A program made the position numbers and the translations under genes. Below the pieces are notes generated by a model. The model worked only from the letters and a program-made list of their open reading frames with translations, ran no database searches and was not told where the DNA came from. From Opitutaceae bacterium (GTDB taxonomy: Bacteria > Verrucomicrobiota > Verrucomicrobiia > Opitutales > Opitutaceae), in NCBI GenBank assembly GCA_016794625.1, contig JAEUGY010000042.1:62001-126000 (forward strand): a stretch of DNA of 64,000 nt. Direction: 5' to 3'. This document shows positions 51,743-60,629 of this stretch, in pieces (the stretch's first letter is position 1; every line of letters starts with the position of its first letter).

Positions 51743-54190
51743 CTAGTGTTTGAGGCGGGCTACGAGGTCGGGGGGGAGGAGGTCGAGGGCAAGCTGGCGG
51801 AGATTCGGATCAGGGATCTCTGCGCCGAAGCGGCGGGCGAGGGAGAGCCAGCGGAAGAGGGCGGCGGCGGACAGGGAGCGGAGGCGGGCTGCACTGACTT
51901 CCTTGAGCGTGCGTCGCACCTGGACTTCCGCGAGATCGAGGCGCTGGCCTTGGGCGAGCAGGGTGGCGAGGCTGACGCGTCGGTCCCAGGCGAGCATCCG
52001 GTCCGCACCGCCGTTGAGGAGGGGCAGCAGGGCGCTGAAACCCGCGGCAAAGGCGTCGCCATCATTGCGCGCCCCCTCGACCCGAATGAGGGCGATCCGG
52101 GCTCCGAGGTCGGCGGGAAATCGTTGGAGTTCGCGCCGCAGGCCGGCCGCGAGATCGGTCCATCCCATGTCGAGGAAGTACTCGGCCTGAAGGCTCAAGG
52201 TGCGGGGTTCCGGTTGCTCGTCGACGACCTCCAGCACGACCACGGACTCCTGTTCGAATCCACCGATCTTGGGCAAGCGATAGGGAAGGGGTCGAAGCCA
52301 GGTCAGGGGCACCCAGCGACGCAGGGCGCCAATGAACGAGGCATCGCCGGCCGGTGTGCCGACGCGCGCTGAAGTCTCCAAAAACCGGTCCCACGACGGC
52401 AGCACCACATAACGGACTTGGCGTATACGCAGCAACGCCAGAGCTTCATCCGGCGAGGTGGCGCGGGCGATGCGGAGCGCGGCGCGCAGGCCCTCCTCGT
52501 TCTCGGGGTGGAGCGAGGCGACGGCGCGCAGGCCTCCGTGAAACGTGAGCGCGGCGCTGACGGCGGGTGAAGCGAGCACGATGGCCGGGTCGCCGTCGCC
52601 CGCCTGCTTCGCCAGCCAGAAGGCGAGGTCGCGTTCCACCACCGCCTCCACATCGCTGCGGTCCAGACTTGGCCGTGCGGACGAGCCGGGCGGTGGCCAC
52701 TGCAGCACCAATCCCGGAAACACCGCAAGGGCGACGATGACGGGCGGCAGCCAGTCGAGGTTGATTGGCACCGGCGGCAGGTTTTCTTCCCGGGCAAACA
52801 GGACCGTGGCCAGAACCCACAGGCCGGCGCCGGCGGGAGCAAAGGCGCTGAGGTGGGTCCAGGTTAGCGCCAGCAAGGGCAGTGCCGCACCAAGAGCGAG
52901 CAGACCCGGACCGGGATCGCGTCCCCGGCGGACACGCTGCGCCCAGATGCCAAGGGCGAGGACGGCCGCACCCCAGGGCAGAAGGACGGCGAGAAACGTG
53001 CGCCGGGCGCCCTCCTGCGCCAGCCCCGCGGTCCAGCTGCCCGCCACCAGGTCGGTCAGAGGCGACAGGCGGCCGGCCAGCGGATCGAGCGCACCCGCAA
53101 AGGAAACCGATTGAGAGCCATGGTACAGCGGCGCCAACACGATCAGCCCGAGGGCAAGGATTCCGGTGAGGAGGGTGACAGGACCGAGTGAAGGCCGCCG
53201 CCCAGTCTGTATCCAGGGAATCAGACGGGTCAGCAACTCCCCCCAGCCCAGCCAGGCCAGGGCGTGCACCGGATGCAGCCGTCCCTCCAGCGCCGGGGGC
53301 GGGGCGGGCAGGTTCTCCAGCGCGAGCAAGCCGAGGGCGGTGGCGGCACCGCACAGCGCCCAGAGGCGCCAACCGCTCGCATCCACCGTCGCGTCGGCGG
53401 ACGCGTCGCGGCGCCGGACCAGCCGCGCGTGGACCAGGGCGCCGGCCCCGGCTCCGAACACGACCAACAGCACGGGCACGAGTTCGAGCGAGAGTCCGAG
53501 CCCGGCCGCCATTCCCGACCAGGCCCAGGTCCGGCGTCGGCCGGCCGGGCGGTCCGCCCGCGCGGCGGCGACGAGCCCGAGCAGGCTGGTCGCGAGGCAA
53601 ATCCAGGCGAGGCCGCCCGGATCCGGCGCGCCCGGCAGGTACGCGGTGCCCAGGGGAAAGAGTCCGGTCCACCCGATCGCGGCCACGCACGCTGCGCGTC
53701 CTCCCCAGGTGCGTCCGATCCAAAGGCCGGCGGCGATGAGAAAAAGCAAACTGAGGGCGGGGTCAGCCCAGCGCGCCGCACGCTCGGCCGCGAGGGGCAG
53801 GGAAGACCCATTCAGAAGGTGATCCACCCACGCCACGGTCCCCAGCCAGAGGCGGTAGAGCAACGGGCTGTGGTTGGACCGGCCGGTCGGCGCATTGTCA
53901 TGGTCAACCCTCCGGACCCGCCAGTCGCCGCCGGTGACCAGAACCTGGGTCTCGAGGATCCATGGGAACGCCTCCTCACTTCTCCCCGGAGCGAGCCAGG
54001 CGCGCCGGGCGTCGGCGTAGCCGGTCGGAGTGCGGGCATCGATCACGGTTGGCCCGACCGACCACTGGGCCAGGCCGGTGATGGCGTCGAGTCGCGTCAG
54101 TCGCACGTGGGTGGTCCACAGGTGCAGGGCGCCGCAGCCGAGGAGGACACACAGCCAGAGAAGAAGGCGGACGCGGGAAGTGGAACGCAT
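51743..54190 (-). CDS. Large polytopic membrane protein, GT-C glycosyltransferase-like with helical C-terminal domain
   Basis: An 815-residue inner-membrane protein. About twelve hydrophobic helices (residues 8-510) follow a first helix (LLLWLCVLLGCGALHLW) and a large first loop with TPTGYADARRAWLAPGR. The next ~150 residues are a soluble alpha/beta part with a VRYVVLPSWDRFLE segment, as found in GT-C dolichyl-phosphate-mannose or oligosaccharyl-type proteins. The C-terminal ~150 residues are helical, TPR-like (LAAGLRRELQRFPADLGARIALIRVEG). No diagnostic catalytic motif is certain. It is divergent from the giant FG-GAP gene. A role in surface glycan assembly is only a guess. Confidence 0.65.
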   Translation of the reverse strand: MRSTSRVRLLLWLCVLLGCGALHLWTTHVRLTRLDAITGLAQWSVGPTVIDARTPTGYADARRAWLAPGRSEEAFPWILETQVLVTGGDWRVRRVDHDNAPTGRSNHSPLLYRLWLGTVAWVDHLLNGSSLPLAAERAARWADPALSLLFLIAAGLWIGRTWGGRAACVAAIGWTGLFPLGTAYLPGAPDPGGLAWICLATSLLGLVAAARADRPAGRRRTWAWSGMAAGLGLSLELVPVLLVVFGAGAGALVHARLVRRRDASADATVDASGWRLWALCGAATALGLLALENLPAPPPALEGRLHPVHALAWLGWGELLTRLIPWIQTGRRPSLGPVTLLTGILALGLIVLAPLYHGSQSVSFAGALDPLAGRLSPLTDLVAGSWTAGLAQEGARRTFLAVLLPWGAAVLALGIWAQRVRRGRDPGPGLLALGAALPLLALTWTHLSAFAPAGAGLWVLATVLFAREENLPPVPINLDWLPPVIVALAVFPGLVLQWPPPGSSARPSLDRSDVEAVVERDLAFWLAKQAGDGDPAIVLASPAVSAALTFHGGLRAVASLHPENEEGLRAALRIARATSPDEALALLRIRQVRYVVLPSWDRFLETSARVGTPAGDASFIGALRRWVPLTWLRPLPYRLPKIGGFEQESVVVLEVVDEQPEPRTLSLQAEYFLDMGWTDLAAGLRRELQRFPADLGARIALIRVEGARNDGDAFAAGFSALLPLLNGGADRMLAWDRRVSLATLLAQGQRLDLAEVQVRRTLKEVSAARLRSLSAAALFRWLSLARRFGAEIPDPNLRQLALDLLPPDLVARLKH

Positions 54191-54384
54191 GCAGGCGCGG
54201 GGCGGCGGGAGGGCGGGGCAGATGAATGAAAAGTCGGGAACGGATCAAGCTTCGCCCGCCGGGTCGGCCCCTATGCCCTCGCTCTGGGATTGCGCGCCCC
54301 GGGGATTTGTCGCCACCGTGCAGGCCCCTCCGCGTCCGAGGCGGCGCTAGCCGTCCCTTTGCGCGGTTCCTCTTTTTGCGCGCC

Positions 54385-57300
54385 ATGTTGTCCCTCCCCC
54401 GTCTCTTCCTTCGTCACCGGCCGCGTGGCGCCGTCCTCCGGTCGCCGCGGGTGGGTAGGCTGCGGGCGCGAGTATTGGCGTCGCTGACTCTGATGGCGGG
54501 GGCGGCGGGTGGGTTCGCCTCCGAGGCCGGCTCCGGCGGGGTCCTGGCGCAGCCGTTCGCCGCGCGCTCGCGCCCGGCGGGCGCCACGCTGTTCACCCCG
54601 ATGGCTCCGGGCGAAACCGGGGTCGTGGGGGAGAATCGCTACGAGGATCCTGCCATGTGGTGGCAGCGGTACCAAGAATTCTCGGTCGGAGCCATCGGCA
54701 CCGGTGTCACGGTGGGCGACTACGATCAGGACGGCCGTCCGGACCTGTTCGTGGTCAGCAAGACCGAGTCCTGCCGGCTGTATCGAAATCTGGGTGGCTG
54801 GAAATTTGCTGACGTCACGGCACGCGCCGGGGTGGCCGACACGGGCGCGGATGCCGCGGTTTGGAAACAGGGCGCCAGCTTTGTCGATGTCGACAACGAT
54901 GGCCGTCTCGATCTCTACCTCTGCCGGTTTGGCGCACCGAACCGTCTGTACATGAATCAAGGGGACGGGACCTTCCGCGAGGAGGCCGCGGCCCGCGGAC
55001 TCGCCCTGGCCGACGCGTCCGGCATGGCGGCCTTTGCGGATTACGACCGCGACGGCTGGCTCGACGTCTACGTGCAGACCAATCTCCTCGACGCCAAGAA
55101 CCGTCCGAATGGCCAGCCGGACCGGCTCTACCGCAACCGCGGCCGCGGCGTGTTCACCGAGACGACCGCGGCCGCCGGGATCTCCGGCGAGACCCAGGGG
55201 CATTCCGTGGTCTGGTGGGACTACGATGACGACGGCTGGCCGGACCTGTATGTGGCCAACGACTTCGCCGTGCCCGATCAGCTCTATCACAATCAGCGCG
55301 ACGGCACATTTCGCAGCGTGGCCGGCCTCGTGCTGCCGTCTACGCCGTATTCAGCGATGGGATCGGACCTCGGTGACGTCGACAACGACGGCCGTCTTGA
55401 CTTCTTCGTGGCCGACATGGCCGCCGTGAACCACACCAAGGACCAGCGCGGCATGGCGGACTCGCGCACCGTGGCCCGCGATCCCCGGGTCACGCCCGAG
55501 GCCGCGCCCCAGCTGCTGCGAAACATGCTCTACCTCAACACCGGCACCGGGCGGTTCGAGGAGGCGGCCACTCTCGCGGGATTGGCGGCGACCGACTGGA
55601 CGTGGTCGGTGCGGTTTGAGGACCTGGACAACGACGGGCGTGTCGACCTCCACGTCACCAACGGCATGGTGCGCGAGCTGCACAACCTCGACCTCCTCGC
55701 CCGCATGATGGTGGCGGAAAGTCCGACTGAGCGTATCCGCATCATGCGGTCGAGCCCGGTTCTCGCCGAGACCCACCTCGCCTACCGCAACCGCGGGAAT
55801 CTGCAGTTTGAAGAAGTCGGGGCGGCCTGGGGTCTGGACCAGCGTGGCGTCAGTTTCGGCGCGGCGCTGGCGGACTTCGACGGCGATGGCGACCTCGACC
55901 TCGTGTATTCTAATTTTGGAGCGCCGCCCACGGTGCTTCGCAATGACAGCGAACGCGGCCACCGGGTCGTGCTCGCGTTGCGCGGCAGCGCCTCGAACCG
56001 GTTTGGAGTCGGGGCCGTCGTCCGGGCCGAGACCGCGGCGGGCGTGCAGGTCCGGACCTTGTCGCTCTCCCGCGGCTACCTCTCCGCCAGTGAGCCCGTG
56101 CTGCACTTCGGACTCGGAGACGACGACCGCATCCGCCGGCTCACGATCGAGTGGCCGTCCGGAGTGCGGCAAGTCCTCGAGAACCTCGCCGCTGACCACC
56201 GCTACGAGGTGACCGAACCGGCGGTGACGAAACCGGGTCCCGCGCGACCGTCCCAGCCGGACCTGGCGTCCGGAGTCCCGACCCTGTTCCGCGAACAGGC
56301 GTCCGCGCTCGGGCTGGCCATCCAGGTCCGCGAGGCCGAGGTGGAGGAGACCGCGGCGCAGCCCCTGCTGCCCCTGCGTCACAACCGCCGCGGCCCGGCG
56401 CTGGCGGTGGCGGATCTGGATGCCAACGGCGAGGACGAGCTCCTGGTCAGTGGCAGCACCCTGGACCTGCCGCAGCGGCTGGTCCGCGTTGCGAGCGGAT
56501 CTTGGAGCGCGGGACCGCTGACGCCGGTGCCGACGGCCGCCCAGGTCAATGATGGACCGCTCCTGGTCTTCGACGCGAACCGCGATGGCCGGATGGACGT
56601 CCTGCTCAGCCGCGGCGGCTCCAGCCTGCCCGCCGGTGCGCCCGACTACCAGCCCCTGCTCCTGCTCGCCGATGGCGCGGGCGCGCGCCTCCAGGCCGCG
56701 CCGGACGCCCTCCCACCGCTGCCGATCTCGACCGGGGCGGCGGTGGCGGCCGACTTCGACCGCGATGGTGTGCTCGACGTCTTTCTCGGCGGCCGCGTGG
56801 CGCCGGGCCTGTTTCCCCTTGCTCCGCCGAGCGCCCTGCTCTCGCGGCGCGACGGACGCTGGCAGGACGTGACCGCCGCCGTGGCGCCCGGACTCGCCGA
56901 GGTCGGACTGGTGACCTCGGCGCTGTGGAGTGATGTCGACGGCGACGGCTGGATCGACCTGCTCCTCGCGCTTGACTGGGGAGGGATCCAGTTCTGGCGC
57001 AACCGCGAAGGTCGCGTCCTGGAGAACCAATCCGAGGCCGGCGGCTTCGCGGCGGCGGGCACCGGTTGGTGGACGACCCTCGCGGCGGCCGATTTCAACC
57101 GCGACGGCCGGCCCGACTACGTGGCCGGCAACCTCGGACTCAACACGCCCTATCAGGCGAGCCCCGAGCGTCCCGAGCGCCTCTACCTCGGAGAGTTCCG
57201 GGACGGAGCGCCGCCGGTGTTGATCGAAGCGACCCACGATGGCGACCGTGTGGTCCCGCGCCGCACCCTCAAGCAGCTCGCGACCTCGCTGCCCGCGCTC

Positions 57301-58053
57301 CGCCGGAAATATCCAAAAAATAATGACTATGCCCGCGCCACCCTTGCCGAGGTGGTGGGAGCCGGACCCCTCGCGGCGGCGCAGAGCTGGACGGCGACCG
57401 AGTTCCGCAGCGGTGTTTTCCTTAGCCAGCCGGACGGACGCCACCGGTTCACGCCGCTCCCGCGGCGCGCCCAGCTGGCGCCCTGGCAGGGCGTGGCGGC
57501 GGGAGACTTTGATGGTGACGGCCGGGCCGATCTGGTGGCGGCGCAGAACAGCCGCGCGCCCGTGCCCTCGATCGGGCGTTTTGAAGGCGGGCTTGGGGTG
57601 ATGCTCGAAGGGGATGGGGAGGGCGGGTTCCGTCCGATCGAAGCCGCCCGCAGCGGCTGGGTGGTGCCCGGCGACGCCCGGGCGGTGGCGGTGATCGACC
57701 TCGATCACGACCACGCGCCTGATCTTGTGGTCAGCCGCAACGATGCCCCCCTCCTCGCGTTCCGCAACCAGCCCGCGCCGGGGCGCCGCTTCCTTTCCCT
57801 CCGCCTGCAAGGCAAGGGCGGCAACCCGCAGGGCATTGGCGCCTGCGTCACCGTGACCGGTGCCGATGGCCGCTTGACTGCGATCGAGGTGTACGCCGGT
57901 TCCGGTGGACCGGGACAGTCCACAACCACGCTCTCGATCGGTTACTTCGAAGGACAGCCACCCCGGCACGTCCGCGTACGCTGGCCCTCGGGCCGGACCA
58001 CCGAGCACGCGCCCGACCTGTCCGGCTCTGGGCAGAGTGTGGTGGAGCCCTGA
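54385..58053 (+). CDS. Giant secreted FG-GAP/VCBS repeat protein with two UnbV (ASPIC) domains
   Basis: A 1222-residue exported protein with N-terminal signal (ASLTLMAGAAGGFAS). At least fourteen calcium-binding-type loops (DYDQDGRPDL, DVDNDGRLDL, DFDGDGDLDL, DFDRDGVLDV and others) show two FG-GAP beta-propellers in series. Each propeller is followed by a UnbV/ASPIC domain: GVGAVVRAETAAGVQVRTLS ... EWPSGVRQVL near residue 600, and GIGACVTVTGADG ... VRWPSGRTTEH at the end. This is the CRTAC1-like family common in Verrucomicrobiota and Planctomycetota; function poorly known, probably surface or matrix. The ATG at 54385 was preferred over 54226, which adds 53 low-complexity residues. Confidence 0.85.
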   Translation: MLSLPRLFLRHRPRGAVLRSPRVGRLRARVLASLTLMAGAAGGFASEAGSGGVLAQPFAARSRPAGATLFTPMAPGETGVVGENRYEDPAMWWQRYQEFSVGAIGTGVTVGDYDQDGRPDLFVVSKTESCRLYRNLGGWKFADVTARAGVADTGADAAVWKQGASFVDVDNDGRLDLYLCRFGAPNRLYMNQGDGTFREEAAARGLALADASGMAAFADYDRDGWLDVYVQTNLLDAKNRPNGQPDRLYRNRGRGVFTETTAAAGISGETQGHSVVWWDYDDDGWPDLYVANDFAVPDQLYHNQRDGTFRSVAGLVLPSTPYSAMGSDLGDVDNDGRLDFFVADMAAVNHTKDQRGMADSRTVARDPRVTPEAAPQLLRNMLYLNTGTGRFEEAATLAGLAATDWTWSVRFEDLDNDGRVDLHVTNGMVRELHNLDLLARMMVAESPTERIRIMRSSPVLAETHLAYRNRGNLQFEEVGAAWGLDQRGVSFGAALADFDGDGDLDLVYSNFGAPPTVLRNDSERGHRVVLALRGSASNRFGVGAVVRAETAAGVQVRTLSLSRGYLSASEPVLHFGLGDDDRIRRLTIEWPSGVRQVLENLAADHRYEVTEPAVTKPGPARPSQPDLASGVPTLFREQASALGLAIQVREAEVEETAAQPLLPLRHNRRGPALAVADLDANGEDELLVSGSTLDLPQRLVRVASGSWSAGPLTPVPTAAQVNDGPLLVFDANRDGRMDVLLSRGGSSLPAGAPDYQPLLLLADGAGARLQAAPDALPPLPISTGAAVAADFDRDGVLDVFLGGRVAPGLFPLAPPSALLSRRDGRWQDVTAAVAPGLAEVGLVTSALWSDVDGDGWIDLLLALDWGGIQFWRNREGRVLENQSEAGGFAAAGTGWWTTLAAADFNRDGRPDYVAGNLGLNTPYQASPERPERLYLGEFRDGAPPVLIEATHDGDRVVPRRTLKQLATSLPALRRKYPKNNDYARATLAEVVGAGPLAAAQSWTATEFRSGVFLSQPDGRHRFTPLPRRAQLAPWQGVAAGDFDGDGRADLVAAQNSRAPVPSIGRFEGGLGVMLEGDGEGGFRPIEAARSGWVVPGDARAVAVIDLDHDHAPDLVVSRNDAPLLAFRNQPAPGRRFLSLRLQGKGGNPQGIGACVTVTGADGRLTAIEVYAGSGGPGQSTTTLSIGYFEGQPPRHVRVRWPSGRTTEHAPDLSGSGQSVVEP

Positions 58054-58387
58054 CCAGAAAGCGCACGGCGTATCGCCGCGGCACGTCTTGGGTTGCGCGC
58101 GAGCGTGAGGTAGGCGGAGCGAGGCGTGGCCGCGAGGGCCAGCCCTACAATCGGAGGGGAGGAACGTTGAACACGGAACGCCTAACGCTCAATTTTCAAC
58201 GCTGAATCTTCGACCGGTGCTACCAAGACTTACTATCCACTTCTGTTTCCGACGTTTCGCACTTCACTCTTCGCTCTTCGCACTTCACCGCGTACGCGGT
58301 GCTGGCGTGGCCGCGAGGGCCAGCCCTACAATCGGAGGTTTCCGCACATTGTAGGGCCGTCCCTTGCGGACGCGCCTTGCCTTGCGC
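58054..58387. repeat. Intergenic region built from REP-like repeats
   Basis: A 35-base perfect direct repeat occupies 58123-58157 and 58304-58338; it contains GGCCGCGAGGGCCAGCCCTA. Around 58351-58382 an inverted, imperfect copy follows (ATTGTAGGGC then GTCCCTTGCGG), so 58304-58382 makes a long hairpin. Between the copies are runs of CTTCGC/CACTTC words. No gene is present; the first base of the SBP stop lies at 58388. Confidence 0.8.
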
Positions 58388-60418
58388 TCAGTTCTCGCGG
58401 AACTGGTCGAATACCTGGAGGCTGGCGGGGAAGGTACGGCCGGTGCGGCGGGCCTGCTCGACCGCTTTCCTTTCCTCGACGTCGATCCAGTGCACAAAGT
58501 ACTCCTCGGCGGTCCGGCTCTGGCGGACGTTGAAACCTTCGGGCCACTTGATGTAGCGCCAATAGGCGCCCCGGTAGAACGGCATTTTCCAGCCCGGGAT
58601 CCAACCGGCGTCTTCATGGATCATCATTTCGATCTCGGCGGCGAGACGCTTGAGTTCCGGCAGGGTCTCCGCGCGGTCGTAGGCCTCGATCAGCCGGTCG
58701 AGCTCCGGCAAAAACGTCATGGTCATATTGTTGGTCTGCGTCCGCACCTGCACCGGGCGCGGATGAGGCACACTGCCGGTGGCGGTGGTGACCGGCTTGC
58801 CGTCAAGACTGTACGCGTCGGTGTAGGCGTTGGAGCCGTGGTAGCGTTCCCAATACCGCGGGTAGAGTTCGACCGCGCGATTGAGGGCGAGCAGGGAAAG
58901 CTCGTGATTTTTCTCCTGCACCTTTTTGAACCCCGTGGTGCTGTCGAGCACCTCCAGCCGCAGCTCCAGCCCGGCTTTCAGCGCCTGCTGCTTCAGGATC
59001 GGAAGCATGTCCTTGAACTCCTGGCGTCCGGTGCTGAGCGTGAAGGAGAGCCGCCGGCCGCTGGAGTCGATCAAGATGCCGTCGTCCCCTTGTCGGTCGA
59101 AGCCGGCCTTGGCGAAGTGGGCGCGGGCTTTTTCGGGATTGTACGGGCGAGCGGTGAGCGTGGGATGGGTTCTCCAGCTATATCCGTCGGACCGCGTCTG
59201 CAGGCGTTCCGCATCGCCCCGGAAATACTGCGTGCAGACCGATTCGAAGTCCATGGCGTGATGGAGCCCGTGCCGCACGTCGAGGGTGTCGAGCAGGGGT
59301 TTCGCGCAATTGATCCAGATACCCCAGTCGGGACGGGGAATACGATTGTAGAACTTGTAGCGCAGGATGCGTCCGGCTGCGACCTCCGGATGGGTCTCGG
59401 GCAGCGTCTCGAACCAGAACTTCGGTGTGCCGAGCGGAATGTGGTCGAGGTCGCCGCGTGCAAACGCCTCGACGGCTTTGTCCGGGTCGCGAATGACTTC
59501 GAACCGGTAGCGATCCGGATTGAAGCGGCCGCGCATGAAACGCTGTTCCTCGCCCCACCAGCCCTTCACCCGGCTGAACGTGATGGACCGACCCTTCTCG
59601 ATGTCCTTTTCCAGGATTTCATAGGCTCCCAGACGGGGCAGGTTGCGCCACTGGTAGCGCTCCAGCCAGTCGTTGCCGAAGTCGTGGAAAGCGTGGCGAG
59701 GGTAGAGGGACATGTCGCCGAAGCGCGAGACCAGGTCCGGTTTGTTCTCCGGGTGGACAAAGGCGAAGGTGTGGGCGTCGAAAATGACGAGGTGACGAAA
59801 GTTCGCCGTGTAGAAGTCGTTGTACCAAGGATCGCGCAGATGCGTGCTGCGGTAAAAGTAGAACGTGAACACGACGTCGTCGGTCGTCACCGGGCGACCG
59901 TCCGACCAGCGGGCCCGGGGATCGAGGTGGTAGTAGACGGTTTTGGTGGCGGACGAGAGCGCCCAGCGGTCCGCGAGAAGAGGCATCACCGACTCCGGCA
60001 GGTTGGGATGCGACTTCACCAGACTGGGTTCGGTATGGTCGCGCAGATAACCCCGGAAACCACCACTTGCGTCGGGACCGACCGTGCGCAGGGTGCGGGG
60101 AAAGTCGGTCAGGAAGAAGTGATACGTTCCGCCCTTTTTGGCGGCCGGATCGGCAAACACCGGCAGGTCACGTCCATCCTGCCACGCCAGGTCGGCGGGC
60201 AGATCGGCCGCGGTTTTGAAGACATAGAACTCCGCCTGCTCTTTCAGGGTCCGGGCGAGGTCTGCTTCCATTGACGCCGCGCCCTGGGCGGACGCCGCCG
60301 GGTCCGCCTTGGAGTCCTTGACGGCCGTGGGCTCGGTCTTTTTGCCGCAACCTCCCAGCGACAGAGCGATCCCGATCACCATTACGACGATCCCCGGCAG
60401 AACGGTTCGATTCAGCAT
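58388..60418 (-). CDS. Lipoprotein solute-binding protein, family 5 (oligopeptide/sugar ABC type)
   Basis: A 676-residue ABC-importer binding protein. Lipoprotein signal MLNRTVLPGIVVMVIGIALS ends in LSLGGC, with the lipidated Cys. The SBP family 5 signature is seen in WSDGRPVTTDDVVFTFYFYR near residue 190, with GDLDHIPLGTPKFWFETLPE, RTHPTLTARPYNPEKARAHF and the C-terminal NMTMTFLPELDRLIEAYDRA. Such proteins bind peptides, nickel or oligosaccharides. No permease or ATPase gene is next to it in the window. The ATG at 60418 starts the signal; upstream in-frame starts give only shadow sequence. It converges on the FG-GAP gene. Confidence 0.9.
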   Translation of the reverse strand: MLNRTVLPGIVVMVIGIALSLGGCGKKTEPTAVKDSKADPAASAQGAASMEADLARTLKEQAEFYVFKTAADLPADLAWQDGRDLPVFADPAAKKGGTYHFFLTDFPRTLRTVGPDASGGFRGYLRDHTEPSLVKSHPNLPESVMPLLADRWALSSATKTVYYHLDPRARWSDGRPVTTDDVVFTFYFYRSTHLRDPWYNDFYTANFRHLVIFDAHTFAFVHPENKPDLVSRFGDMSLYPRHAFHDFGNDWLERYQWRNLPRLGAYEILEKDIEKGRSITFSRVKGWWGEEQRFMRGRFNPDRYRFEVIRDPDKAVEAFARGDLDHIPLGTPKFWFETLPETHPEVAAGRILRYKFYNRIPRPDWGIWINCAKPLLDTLDVRHGLHHAMDFESVCTQYFRGDAERLQTRSDGYSWRTHPTLTARPYNPEKARAHFAKAGFDRQGDDGILIDSSGRRLSFTLSTGRQEFKDMLPILKQQALKAGLELRLEVLDSTTGFKKVQEKNHELSLLALNRAVELYPRYWERYHGSNAYTDAYSLDGKPVTTATGSVPHPRPVQVRTQTNNMTMTFLPELDRLIEAYDRAETLPELKRLAAEIEMMIHEDAGWIPGWKMPFYRGAYWRYIKWPEGFNVRQSRTAEEYFVHWIDVEERKAVEQARRTGRTFPASLQVFDQFREN

Positions 60419-60629
60419 GTCCCCATCTGCACGCACCCGATGCCCAAGAACAAGCCGAATGGACAAAGGGGGGGCACCGAAGCGGGTCGTCCCGTCCTTG
60501 GCGAATTCGGCTCCTGGGGGAGACCGAAGACGCAGGCCGGGGCGACAACCGCTCTCAGCGGCGTGGCAAACATCCTCCTGTGCAAGGGGGGGAAGACGTC
60601 TATAGTTCCTTCTTCCCCCTTTTCTGGCG

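Noticed and set aside
55351..58008. 885-codon open frame antisense to the FG-GAP protein
   Set aside because: Repeated Asp-rich FG-GAP loops on the plus strand are unmistakable; the antisense peptide is a low-complexity mirror of them.
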